Source: Lotus japonicus
Taxonomy: Eukaryota > Streptophyta > Magnoliopsida > Fabales > Fabaceae
Length of the DNA: 64,000 bases
Direction of reading: 5' to 3'
Assembly: GCF_012489685.1 (NCBI RefSeq)
Contig: NC_080042.1
Coordinates: 21,280,150-21,344,149, forward strand
The stretch's first letter is position 1, and every line of letters begins with the position of its first letter. The translations under genes and the position numbers were made by a program. The notes below the pieces were generated by a model, which saw only the letters and a program-made list of their open reading frames with translations, was not told where the DNA came from and searched no databases. Positions 42,515-53,540 of this stretch are shown in pieces.

Positions 42515-44310
42515 TATGGTTGCGATAACTAGAGCTTGTTGGGGAATAGGTCTTCTGTTCTAGGTTGTGTGAACTCTGTAATCGATCAATTGAGTTTTGA
42601 TCGATTGACTGAGTGTTACTTTATAGATCGTTTGAATTGTTTCCTAAGGAAACAATGTGTAGTTATTAGGGTATCATTGAGGGTTGCTTGCTGAGAGCAA
42701 TCCTGTTGACTGCTTGTTTTCTTTCTTTAGCGTAGCATAAAGCTTCTTGCTTACTGTCACTGCTTTGAGCACTGACTGCTTGCTTTGACTTGGTGGTTAC
42801 TGCTTCCACCAAGACTTTAACCGTTATTGTTAGTTTCCTGCACTGCCATGTGATATTTCAAACAGAGATTGTTGTGCTTCCGATAGTAATAGGGTTTAGA
42901 GAAGTTTTCTAAGTCTTGAAGTTTGTCTTAGACGAGTACGAGTTAGTAAGAAGAGATAGATGATAAGGAATGAATCATAGTGGAATGTAATATGAGTTTT
43001 AGAAGTGAGATGTAAAAGTTATGTAATCTATAAGGTGAAATTGTTAGAGATTGAATAGATTAAGAGATGATCTCCGTTCAGATGTGACTACTTGATGCGA
43101 TAGACTCATTGGCCTTACTAGTAGGTTTTTCTGAATTTTCCTCGCCAAGATATTGAGCCTGATCAACTTGATATCGAGGGGGTGATATTTGGAATTACAA
43201 CTGGCATGGACTATGATAGGAGGATTGAATAGATTTGATCGATGATTAGTCGAGTTGATATGTAAGTTATGTTAAGCACTTGATTGTAGAGGATTAAGAT
43301 TTAAATCTTTGGAAGTTGATGATCGTCGTATAGTCATTAAATGGTTAGTTCGCATGAGAGGTAAACTAAGCCAAGCGATTCAACGTTGGAGAGTCTTAGG
43401 TATTCCTTCGAAAGCTATGAAGCTATAGGTTATGTGATTTTGTGCTAATTTTACTAAGAGACTAGACTTAGTGGTTACCGCCTAGTTAGACTCTAGAGGT
43501 GTAAGTGTTGATCAAGGAAAGATTCTAGATGTTGGGGAAACATGTTAAGTTGGCAACTGAGAGTTACTAAGTTGAATTGAAACCTTAGGGATTAAGACTG
43601 ACCTTGAGAGTTGAGGATTTAGTATGAATAAGAGATTTAATGGTTTTAGTAATAACGATAGCAATTAAATCTTAGAAGCTTAAAGATCTGAAGATGAGTT
43701 CCAGGTTAAGCCCTTTGAGGTATAGTATATGGTTTGATCTTAAAGGGAATGAATTCTGAGTTGTATAGAGAGTTCAGACTTAAGAAAAGTTTTTATTTGA
43801 TCCGTGACTAGGTAGAAGATTGATTGTGTTGTTTGAATGATGATAGTTTCGAATAAAGAGATGACAATGATGGATTGTTTGATATTAATATGATGATTTG
43901 CTTTTAAGCTGTTGATCGAATGTTTTTGGATATAAGATAGTTGGCCGATGAGCCATGCGATGAGATTTGAATGGTACTAGCATGATGATTTATGGACGTG
44001 TTTATTATGGTTCAGCTGTTTTTGTGAGAGCATGACGACACTATCAGGTCGTTCATGTAAGCGATGGAGTTAGGATTTGGATTTCAGTGCCTAGCGCACT
44101 AGCATAAGCGAGGTATCTAGGTTTATTTGGAGATGATTGCTAGATATATAAGCGTTGTCGTTGTTTTGTATGTCACCTTCGAGGTGAATTTGTTCGACGT
44201 CTCCCAGGTTTTGGGATGCGTGCCGACGCAACTTTTAAGTTTGAAGAAAAAGTGAGGGAATGATGTTCCTGAACCTTCTCTGACTTCGTGTTTCGAGGAC
44301 GAAACTCCCT
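42515..44310 (+). other. non-coding interior of the LARD-like element
   Basis: About 1.8 kb with no frame longer than about 60 codons; it keeps only traces of the ancestral sequence at the two ends. Confidence 0.7.
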
Positions 44311-44326
44311 TTTAGGAGGGTAGTAT
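44311..44326 (+). other. polypurine tract of the LARD-like element
   Basis: TTTAGGAGGGTAGTAT directly before the 3' LTR. Confidence 0.65.
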
Positions 44327-45124
44327 TGTAAGACCCGAAATTTAATAGACCGCTTATTTACTTAATTTCTTTAAATTAAGGTAACCCGTATTATTTTTTA
44401 ATTATTTTTGATTGAATATTATTCACGCCACGACGGCGGGAAATACCTTAAGGAATACTTTCCTTACAATCATTTAATCGCGTGTTTATATTTATTATTT
44501 CTATATTATTTTTTTAACTCGAATCTAATCGTGATTCGGGAAAATTAATTAAGTAGTAATTAATTTCAATGTTTTGATTTTATAAAGTTATTTAAAAGTA
44601 AGGATTTAATTATAATTATTTTTGTGTGTATTATTTTATTTTTAATCTTAATAATTTCTACTCTTTATTTATCTCTTTCTTTAATGAAGAGATGGCCTGC
44701 TCTAACAGGTCACCTTTGTTATTTACCTATGTTAGCCTATCAAGCATCACAAAGGAATATTCTTTATTCATTTTCTTTCCTAACCACTCATTCAAAATAT
44801 CTATTTTTCCTCTCATCCTCACCACACATTCAAATTTCTAATCACACTCTCTCTCCACGTGGGCCCCAGCCCACCAATCAGAATTCAATACTCTCTCTCC
44901 CCCAATTCACTCTCATTCACGCTCTCTCCCCTTCCACTCTCGACATCTCCCTCTCACTTTCTTTTTCTTTTCCATTTTTCTGCTCCTCCATTTTCCTCTG
45001 CAACCCTAAGCCACACACCACCTCCTTCTCCTCTCATGGTCGCTGCCACCCAAGGCCAAGCCGCCACCACAGCGAGCCTTCTCCCTGCTCACGCGAACCA
45101 CCACTTCCATGCCTCTTCACCGCC
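44327..45124 (+). repeat. 3' LTR of the LARD-like element, truncated
   Basis: Aligns with the first 800 bp of 40008-42499 with a few base changes and small indels, up to GCCTCTTCACCGC, then switches to unrelated sequence. Confidence 0.85.
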
Positions 45125-45405
45125 ACTTATGCTTATATATAGCTTATTTTCAATTTATTTCAATAAGTTTTTTAAAATAGCTTATGAATAAGCACTTATA
45201 TCATAAGCGCTTATGGTCGCGCTTATGACCATAAACTCTTAATTAAGCTGTTTTCCCAAACGAGGCTTAAATGAAAGAAGTTAGTGGGAGAGATAAATGG
45301 GATGAAGAAATAAATAAAAAATAATAAAATAATAGGTGAGGGATAGTGGGAGAGAGAAATGAAATGAAGAGATGAATAAAAACTAATTAAATAATAGTGG
45401 ATGGA
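45125..45405. repeat. MITE-like palindromic fragment and AT-rich spacer
   Basis: Palindromic stretches (CATAAGCGCTTATG, TTATGAATAAGC) and GCTGTTTTCCCAAACGAGGC are typical of short hAT- or Tourist-like MITEs. No target duplication defined. Confidence 0.4.
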
Positions 45406-45407
45406 TA

Positions 45408-45450
45408 GTGTGTGTGTGTGTGTGTGCGTGCGTGCGTGTGCGTGTGTGTG
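45408..45450. repeat. TG/CG microsatellite
   Basis: Imperfect (TG)n with CG variants, about 40 bp, upstream of the SMT1-like exon. Confidence 0.9.
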
Positions 45451-45596
45451 GAAATTTTTAATTTTTCATTTAACACACAATTAAAACTCTTATTCTTATT
45501 CTTGTTCTTCCCCGGATTTTATTCTTTATCGTCAATCTTCATATTCTCTAGTTCAGATTCAAACGTGGTCGTTTTCAAAACCCTGAAGCTGCAACT

Positions 45597-45661
45597 ATGG
45601 ATTTGGCATCCAATCTCGGTGGCAAGATTGACAAAGCTGAAGTTCTTTCTGCGGTGGAAAA
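45597..45661 (+). pseudogene. SMT1: orphan first coding exon of sterol C-24 methyltransferase 1
   Basis: The ATG at 45597 opens MDLASNLGGKIDKAEV and continues LSAVEK, ending at a donor (GAAAA|GTGTGT) at 45662. This matches the N-terminus of plant SMT1 (cycloartenol C-24 methyltransferase, first methylation in phytosterol synthesis), whose next residues should be Tyr-Glu and then the SAM-binding domain. Upstream is a leader-like C/T-rich stretch, so the piece includes 5' UTR. No second exon is found: the presumed intron runs to 45853 and is then entered by a MULE, other debris and the giant MULE. It is either an exon fragment moved here or the start of a gene whose remainder was lost or pushed beyond the window. 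Confidence 0.65.
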
Positions 45662-45862
45662 GTGTGTCTTTCTCTCTTTAGCTCGTTTCTTTTCAAAATA
45701 CATTGTGATTTTAAACTTCGTTTCTTAGTTTTGCTGATCGTTTGTGTTACTTACTCACTTCACTCATTGTCTTTTTTCCCCTCAGTTTCAATCACGCAGT
45801 GTAAGAGTTGTGTGAGTGATGATGTTTAACAAAACAAAACAAAATGTTTGCAATTGTTTTTT

Positions 45863-47369
45863 GGCTTAATCCTCATATTAGTCCCTGTCTTTGTCTCGCC
45901 GTCTGAGGTAGGTCCCTGACCGGAAAAATTTGTGAAAAACGTCCTCATCAATGCAAAACGTTTGGAGCAGGTCCTCGCCGGAGCCTAGAGCTCCGGCAAG
46001 TGATGAAGTGGCACGCTGACTGTGTTAATGATGCTTACGTGGATTTTTAAAAAAATTAAAAATTAAAAATAAATAACAAATCAGAAGTTTTAATTTAATT
46101 AACAAAAATAAAAATAACTAACAAAACTAACCCTAATTTAATTAATAGAAATTAAATTAAATTAAAAACCTAAATCCAAACAAAAATACGGTGAAATTGA
46201 AAAACCTAAATCAACATCTCCTTCTTCACCATCTTCATCTTTTCCATCTCATCATCTTCATCCCTTTCAACCTATGTCTCTTCCTTTCTTCCTCCACACA
46301 CCTTCTCTGCGGATCTCTCTTTCTTCCCTTTTTTCTTTCTGGCTCCAATTTCAAGTTTCTGGGTGGTGGTGGCTCGGTGGCTGGGTTTGGGTGGTGGTGG
46401 AGGTGGTGGCTCAGTTTGGGTGGTATTAGTGGTGGCTGGAGGTTGAGTGACGTTCGCGGTTGGGTTTGGGTAGTGATGAACCCAGATCTGGTAAAGGAGG
46501 AACAGAGGCGATCTCTCTCGATCTCTTCCTCTTCTCTTCTGTGGCTGAAACGACGAGGGGATTCAGAGATTGAGCACCGGATCTACCCTTCTTCCCTACG
46601 ATTCAAGCTTTTTCTTCTTCTTTTGGCTTCAATCAATGTTTTTCTAGGTTGAGTTTTTATGGATTGAGATTGGAGGCTAAGGTGGATCGCTGGTTCTGAG
46701 GTTGAAGGTGGCTTGGCTGTTGTTGGGTCTTGGAGCTATAGTTTTGGGGTTTTAATCATTGAGGTTGGGGATTGGGGTGGGGTTGAGGTTGAGGTTGCAG
46801 GTGGATGGGGGTGAGGTTGCTGGTTGGGGTGTTGATGTCATTGGGTTTAGGGTTGGTGTTTGTGTTCTGGGTTGATGATGTTTCTGGGTTGGTGATGTTT
46901 GTGTTCTAGGTTGCAGGTTGGGGTGGTGTTGGGGTGTTGATGTAGCATGCTTAAGGTATGACATTATCCCCAATTCCAAATCTGTTCATCTTACATCCCC
47001 AAATTGGAAATCATCCCCGTATTCAAATTTGGCATATAGAGATTGAAGGAATTGAATGTGAAGAGAGTGAAAGGGAGTGATTGACATTGGGGGGGGGGGG
47101 GGGGATTATAAATGTTTAATTAGTTTTAGGTTAATTATGTTAATTATCATATGTGTAAATTAATTTTATTAAATTTTTTTTTTGGGTGCCATGTCAGCTT
47201 CATTTACACAGTCAGCACGCTACATCATCACTCGCTGGAGCTCCAAGCTCTGGCAGGGACTGGCTCCAAACGTTTTTTAAAGAGAGGGATTTAATCCACA
47301 AATTTTTCCGGTCAGGGACCTGGTTCAGACGGCGACACAAAGACAGGGACTAATATGAGGATTAAGCCT
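45863..47369. mobile_element. MULE, 1507 bp, non-autonomous
   Basis: Inverted repeats of about 185 bp start GGCTTAATCCTCATATTAGTC and share ACGTTTGGAGC-type and CCGGTCAGGGACC-type blocks. A perfect 9-bp target duplication TTGTTTTTT lies at 45854-45862 and 47370-47378. The interior is GC-richer, with T/G-rich minisatellite-like sequence (46660-46950) and a run of 16 G (47089-47104). A frame at 46191-46652 has no recognised domain. The interior could be a captured promoter or 5' gene piece. Confidence 0.9.
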
Positions 47370-47378
47370 TGTTTTTTC

Positions 47379-47926
47379 ATGAAAATGCTAATTATTATTC
47401 ATTTTTGTTATTCATTTCCTCATTGAATCTGACGGTTATTCATTTCTGGTGAAGAAATTTGATGGAGATGGAGATGAAGATGAATATGAAGAATTATGTG
47501 TTTTTTATAATTTAAATGAAAAAAGAAAAAAAATCAACATGGGCTTATTAAATGACGTGGTAGCCACACGTGAGACGCCGAAGCTCCGGCGTTGACCAAT
47601 TCGGCTTGAGGGACTAAAACCAACCATTTCCCCAAAGGTTGGGGACGATCGCCCACATTTAAGCCAGCGAGGGACTAAAACCAAAAGGGGTGTAAAGGTT
47701 AGGGACCAAAAACTTAATTAAGCCTTAAACTAAACTAGTTATAAGCCGATTTTCTTTTCCTTCTTTTCTCATGTATTAAGGGTTGGTATACCGCTTGTGC
47801 TTCCTTTTAATACAATTATTTGCTTATAAAAAAATGTAGCCTTATGACATCGTACGTTTTTCAATAAATGAATAGTGTTTTTGTCTTAAATTTTTTTTCT
47901 TCCTCTTCCTCTGTCCTTTCTTCTTT
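47379..47926. repeat. spacer with a one-ended MULE fragment
   Basis: From about 47555 to 47728 the sequence ends GGGACCAAAAACTTAATTAAGCC, which resembles a MULE-MITE terminus, but the partner end is not seen. 47918-47926 is the target duplicate (TTCTTCTTT) of the giant MULE. Confidence 0.45.
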
Positions 47927-47980
47927 GGTAAAAACTACCATACCACAGTTGTATCATACCTTAGTGACATGTACCAATTA
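47927..47980 (+). repeat. left terminal inverted repeat of the giant MULE
   Basis: Pairs with 62620-62685: 13 consecutive matches in CTACCATACCACA and 13 of 14 in TGACATGTACCAAT. Confidence 0.82.
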
Positions 47981-48164
47981 AAATAGGTTTGACTGTTAGT
48001 TTTGACTTTCTTTTGTTCTTTTTTTTTTTATATCTAAAAAAGAAAAATACATAAATGATAATTAAAATTGTCAGGTTGGGTTAAGTTAACCTAGTGTGGT
48101 TAACATTTATGATGATTTTGAATATCAACATTGCTATGGAAAATTGAGTTTTTTGTATTTTTCA

Positions 48165-48958
48165 GAAGAGGGTTATTAGAAGGAGAGTTAGGGTTCATCT
48201 TCTGGGGTCATCTTGACGGCGGCGGCGGTCGTTATTTGCACGGCGGTGACGAACGGTTCATGTGGACCAAGGGTTCATCGCGACCAAGGGTTCTTTGATA
48301 GTCGCGACCAAGGGTTCATCGTCGGCGACCAAGGGTTCATCGGCGGCGACCAAGGGTTCATCGGCGGTGACTTTGTCTTCTACCATTTTCAGCGTGAGCG
48401 TCGTAGGTCCCAAAACCATATTTAGTCTATCAGAAATTTGTTTCCATTTTCTTGCATCTTGTAGTTCTATCTGTTCCATCGTTGAACACAGTTTAGGGTT
48501 CGATATTTTTGCCCCTTGCATATGCTATAAGTTGATTGTGTTATTAGTTTGTTGAAATTTTGTTTCTTTGTGGTTTTCACTGATTTAGGGGTTCTGATTA
48601 GTGCGGTATTATCCTTTCAATTGAATGAATTATGGTTTTGGGGGATGTTTTAATTTGGGTGAAATGAATTTTCCATTATTGTAAAAAACGAAGTGTTCCT
48701 CAATTTGATAGGGTTTAGGGAAAGTAAGAGGCATGAGGAAGAAGACCAGATGCATATAGGTCATCTGCTATTTACAAATTTTAATTCTTAATTGCAAAGT
48801 TGTTTGTTTGTGATCAAAATTTCTTTGTTTGTTGAGTTCATTGATTTAGAGTTTTTGATTAGTTTGGGATTTTATTTCCACATGAATGAATTCTGGTTTT
48901 GAGGTGTCCATTCCTTTCCATTGTTGATATAACTTATTATGGCTCAATCTCATAGGTA
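48165..48958 (+). promoter_or_regulatory. leader region of the miniature FAR1-like gene, with GCGACCAAGGGTTCATCG repeats
   Basis: A GC-rich 5'-UTR-like exon (about 48180-48400) contains five imperfect copies of an 18-21 bp unit GACCAAGGGTTCATCG. An AT-rich intron-like stretch follows, ending in an acceptor (CTCATAG|GTA) six bases before the ATG at 48959. The full-size FAR1-like gene has the same arrangement (CTTATAG|GTAATGG). Confidence 0.5.
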
Positions 48959-49405
48959 ATGGAATGTAAATCGCAAAAGCAAGAAGAACAGGTCCATATA
49001 GCTGATGAGATGGTTGTTGGTAATGGAAGTAACGAAGAATCTGGTCCAATGAAATTTAATGGGGAGGAAGATGGTTATGAGTTGAAAGAGGATGAATTGC
49101 CACCTGTGGATGAAGTTCGTATGAAATCTTCATATCGGCAATCAAGCGAGGTTGAGAAAGCACAGGTTAATAGCCTTAAGGAACATGGGGTTTGTACTTG
49201 CAATATATTGGGGTTGATGCTAAGGCAGGAAGGTTGTCAAGAAGGTTTTGGTTTTTTTAAGAAGGATATGTACAATCATATTAACAAGAATAATTTGGTA
49301 AGGGTCGGTAACGGCGAAGCAGTTGCTGCTTCATCATATGTAGATGAAGATGAAGATGAAGATATAGATGAAGATGTAGATGAAGGTGAAGACGGTGGAC
49401 AATGA
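48959..49405 (+). CDS. miniature FAR1-like protein lacking zinc-finger and transposase core, 148 residues
   Basis: Uninterrupted ATG-to-TGA frame. It starts like the full-size gene (MECKSQKQEEQVHIADEMV versus METIFEEEDQVQKSDDMV), then jumps to the linker (PPVDEVRMKSSYRQSSEVEK, then LKEHGVCTCNILGLML and KKDMYNHINKNN, RVGNGEAVAA), which the full-size protein has as PVDKVHLISSFRQ and so on. It then goes straight to an acidic tail (DEDEDEDIDEDVDEGED) like the one ending the full-size gene. So the FAR1 DNA-binding region, the DDE domain and the SWIM finger are gone but the ends are joined in frame. The flank after it (49440-50060) resembles the flank after the full-size gene (56530-57000), so the unit arose by tandem duplication followed by internal deletion. 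It could be a truncated regulator or a decaying copy that happens to stay open. Confidence 0.65.
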   Translation: MECKSQKQEEQVHIADEMVVGNGSNEESGPMKFNGEEDGYELKEDELPPVDEVRMKSSYRQSSEVEKAQVNSLKEHGVCTCNILGLMLRQEGCQEGFGFFKKDMYNHINKNNLVRVGNGEAVAASSYVDEDEDEDIDEDVDEGEDGGQ

Positions 49406-50815
49406 AGGGATGCTGGACTAAAAGCTGAATAAGATGCTGATTTAATGAAGTCCCTTTTTTTTTCTTATTAAGTTTTTGAATTCATTTTCTTTTGTACGCT
49501 GATATTAGGATTTAATTTTAGTAATGTACTTTTGGTCCGTCTAAGGCATGTTGCTGCCAATTTTGGATGATTTGGGTTGTTAAGTTTTGATAGAAATTTG
49601 TGTTGATAAATGGCCTTTGCTTGGTTATTTTGATTTATCTAATGTCTATGGTTGTCTATATTTTTTTGGTTAAAAAAAAGATGGAATTTCCATTTTTTCT
49701 TTGTTGAACCCAATTGGTGTACGTGAATGAATTTGGACAAGATCAAAGTCAGTCAAATCCTGAACACAAAAAATGTAGTTGGGTGTTGAACACAAAACCA
49801 CATTCAGTGCATTTAATAGCAATAAAAGGTGCCTAAAAAAATGTAGTTGGGTGTTGAACCCAAGACCCGTGAGAATTTAAACAAAGCACAAACCGCTGAA
49901 GTATGATGACAATTTTGTACTTAATACTATAACATTTGTATTAGTAATGCCCTAAGTCGTATTTAAGATGAAAAAATGAAAGGAAAATGCACGGATCCAG
50001 ATTCGAACCATGGCCAATTGATTAATCTGCAGCCACAAATACCATTAGGATATAGGTAAAGACAATTAAAATTTTGCAAATCAATATATAATATCTTTTA
50101 AACCTTGCGTTAAAACATTTAAGTTTAAGGCATTAGATTAAGGGCATCAACCATAACTTCTTACCGTTCCATTCCCTTATTGCTTATTGGATCTAAGTTT
50201 AAGGGATGAACCTTTCCCTCACATCTTAAAAGGGCTTAGTTTGAGGCATGAACCCTAACTTCCTATGATCCCCCTCCATGAGTGCTTAGTAATGGTTAGC
50301 TTAAGACATCAACCCTAACTTGTTATGATACCCTAAATACCCCTTCGTCCCTTATAGTCGTAATCAACCCTAAACTACCTTGACTACATTTGCCGTAGTG
50401 GTTATTCATGGTTAGTTTAGGGCATCAACCCTAACTTCCTTGAGTGGTCTGTTAATGGATAACTTAAGGTATCAACCCTAACTTCTAATGATACCCTAAC
50501 TAACTCTTCGTCCCTTTATGTTTAACTGATTAGTCGCCATTAGTTTTGGGTATCAACCCTAACTTCCTTTTTATTTTTTTGTAGTGCTTAGTCGGTGTTA
50601 GTTTTAGCCATTAACAGTAGTTATAATTAACTTTTTTTTTGAAGTGAATTATTATCAACTTAAAATGTATAAAGAATTATTTAATTTAAGAATATTTAAT
50701 ATTTTAGATTTTTATCACAGTTATAATATTTGGTTATTTTTTTATGTGTAACAAGTATATTTCAAAAGTATATTTGTTTATTTTCAAATTATTATATTGA
50801 TTTGATGCTAAATTA
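49406..50815. repeat. intergenic part of the MULE with CAACCCTAACTT repeats
   Basis: 49440-50060 is a diverged copy of 56530-57000. From about 50110 to 50620 the phrase GGCATCAACCCTAACTTCCT recurs six or more times at irregular spacing of 50-100 bases. No gene. Motifs such as GATTCGAACC near 50005 look like tRNA T-arms but no tRNA folds around them. Confidence 0.6.
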
Positions 50816-51339
50816 GTGGACACTTTCAGAATTAACATTAATGAGGAGAGGGAAAGTATCACGTTTGTATTCTGTGAAGAAGGAAAGGCACCAGAGGGAA
50901 TTAGAGAGACACAATTCAAGGCAAAAATTTTTAGTGGATTTAGGGTTAACCTCTTGTCACAAGCGGCGGCCGGCGTATTTGATAATCGGAAGCGGCGGCG
51001 GTGGCGTTTGTTTGGTTCTTTAAGGGCTGAGTTTTGGCTATCTAATTGGTAAGTTCAAAACTAGTTTTCCCTTTTGCGTTTCAGTTCATGTTAATCTTCT
51101 TTCCATCCTTTTACTCATGGTATTGGATTATTTGAGTTTCTCTGTGTTTCCCCGTTTTCGTTTCATTGATTGTATCGTGAGTTAGGGTTTTGGATTGTGA
51201 TGGTTTTCCTTTATTGTTTTTTGGGTTGATGGTTTCTTCCTGTGGCAATTAAATTTGAAACTATGAAAATAATTCACCAGTTTAAGAACTATGAAGTTGT
51301 TAAGCTAAATACTCTTGTGGTTTGTGAATCTTATAGGTA
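50816..51339 (+). promoter_or_regulatory. leader exon and 5'-UTR intron of the FAR1-like transposase gene
   Basis: A purine-rich then GCGGCGG-rich stretch (50830-51048) ends in a donor (AATTG|GTAAGT near 51049), and an AT-rich intron runs to the acceptor CTTATAG ending at 51336, four bases before the ATG. Confidence 0.5.
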
Positions 51340-53540
51340 ATGGAAACTATATTTGAGGAAGAAGACCAGGTCCAGAAATCTGATGATATGGTTGATGATG
51401 ATGGAAGTAATCAAGTATCTGGCGGACCTGAAACTGATGGGGAGGATGATGATGCTGAGTATGTGAAGAATATTTTAGAGTTGACAGATGATGACGTAAT
51501 GGGTCTTGAATTTGATTCGGAGGAAGAAGCAGTAAAGTTTTATGAACGATATGGGCAATGTTTTGGTTTTGGGGTAAGGAAGGATAATGTGTATCGTGGA
51601 CCCAAGGGTTGTGTTGTTACACGTCAATTAGTTTGCAGTAAAGAGGGGGCAAGGCACAAGAAATACATGGAACGTGGTGATCGGGTTAGAGCTCCAAAGC
51701 CAATTACAAGAGTCTCATGTCCGGCCAGATTTCGCGTTCGTTATGAAAGAAACTCAGGTAAGTGGAAAGTAACTCTTTTTGAGAAGTCTCACAATCATGA
51801 ATTGACTCCGGTTGACAAAGTACATCTGATTTCTTCATTTCGCCAAATAAGTGAGTCTGACAAGGCCCAGATTAATAGCCTTAAGATCCACGGTGTTCGG
51901 ACATGTAATATAATGGGGTTGATGTTAGGGCAGAAAGGTGGTCATGAATCTTTGGGCTTTACTAAGAAGGATCTGTACAATCATATTGACAAGGAGAAGC
52001 GGATAAGAGTTGGGAACGGTGATGCAGTTGCTGCTTTATCCTATTTTGAGGCAAAGTCTGAGAGTGATCCTATGTTTTTTTCTAAGTATACTAAAACTGT
52101 TGATGAAAATTTGAAAGACCTGTTTTGGAGTGATGGAGTAAGCAGATTAGATTATCATGCATTTGGTGATGTTGTTGCTTTTGACAGTACATATAAAAGG
52201 AACAAGTACAACAAGCCTCTTGTTATTTTCTGTGGCTATAATCATCATGGGCAAACAACAATTTTTGCATGCGCTTTGCTAACAGATGAGTCGGCTAATA
52301 CATATAAGTGGGTTTTGGAAACTTTTGTTGAATGTATGTTTCAGAAGCATCCGAAAGCAGTTGTTACTGATGGTTGTTTGGCTATGAAAGAAGCCATTCG
52401 GTGTATCTTTCCTAATGCCCGTCATAGGTTGTGTTCATGGCACATTCAACAAACTGCAATTGAAAAGTTAAAGCATTCAGAGTTTCTGGATGAATTTTCA
52501 GGGCTGATTTATGCTAAAATGAATGCAGAAAAATTGGAGAGATTGTGGGCTGAAGCTGTTGAAAAGTATGATCTTGCTAATAATGAGTGGGTGAGATATA
52601 TGTATGGGTTGAAGACAATGTGGGCGGCGGCTTATATGAAGGATCTATTCTTCGCAGGCATAAGAACCACTTCAATGTGCGAAGGGATTAACTCATTTAT
52701 CAAGAGTTATGTGCAGTGTAAAAACAGTTTGATTGATTTTATCCACAATTTTGAAAGGGATGTCAAGGAGTACCGACACAATGAGTTGGTAGCAGATTTT
52801 ACAACTATGTACACGGAGCCTGTGCTAACAACTCCACTCCGTGAAATTGAAATTGGCTTTTCCAAGCTTTTGACAAGGAAGATGTTTGAAGAAGTGAAAT
52901 CTCAGATTCAACGTGTGGGTGGCTTAGAAATTACTCAAAGGGCAGAGGTAAATGGTGTGGTCATGTTGAGGATGCATAAGTTTTTGTATGAGCGGCGTGA
53001 ATACGTTGTTTTATATGATAAGCATTCTGTGAAATTGTATGTGATTGTGGAAACTTTGAGTATTGTGGTATTCCTTGCTCCCACATCATATGTGCGATGA
53101 GAAAAGAAAGGGTTGATGAAATTCCTCCTAGTCTTATATGTAAACGCTGGTCAAGGAATGCTAAAGTTGAAATCATGCATCATATTAATAATTCTGTTGC
53201 TGAAAATGATGCCAAGAAATTAGCTATGCTGCGCAGGGGTGTGTTGTCAGCTGCTTGCAACATACTGAACGCAGTAGCTTGTGAAAATGTTAATGACTTT
53301 TCTGAGGTTATTGTGGATATTTACAAGCTGGCTGAAAAGGTCCAAAGGCGCCGGGCAGGAAACTCTCGACTACGCATTGGTCCATTTTTGATTGGTGATC
53401 CCGCTGTGGTTACTACAAGGGGCCGCAAGAAGAATGTTGGGAAGAAAAAAAGGCTATGTGGTAGATGCAGGATGAGTGGGCATACAATCCGCAAGTGCAC
53501 ACAATTGCCTCACCCAGATGGTTCTCTTGATGTTGATACG

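Larger units (their letters stand above)
40008..45124 (+). mobile_element. non-coding LTR retrotransposon derivative (LARD-like)
   Basis: The 5' LTR is 40008-42499, followed by an initiator-tRNA-Met primer site (42503), a 1.8-kb interior without any protein domain, a polypurine tract, and a 3' LTR (44327-45124) that is truncated. The end of the interior (TTCGTGTTTCGAGGACGAAA, then a TTTTAGGAGGGTAGTA tract) matches what precedes 3' LTRs of plant gypsy chromoviruses. Gag and pol are wholly absent, so it would depend on a related autonomous element. No target duplication can be checked because the right end is lost. Confidence 0.8.

Noticed and set aside
47089..47104. Run of 16 G as a quadruplex or regulatory feature
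   Set aside because: A homopolymer of uncertain length in a MULE interior; its true length cannot be trusted from the sequence alone.
49850..50010. tRNA-like T-arm motifs (GATTCGAACC-type), also near 56980
   Set aside because: No acceptor, D or anticodon arms could be placed around them; they are parts of a duplicated spacer.
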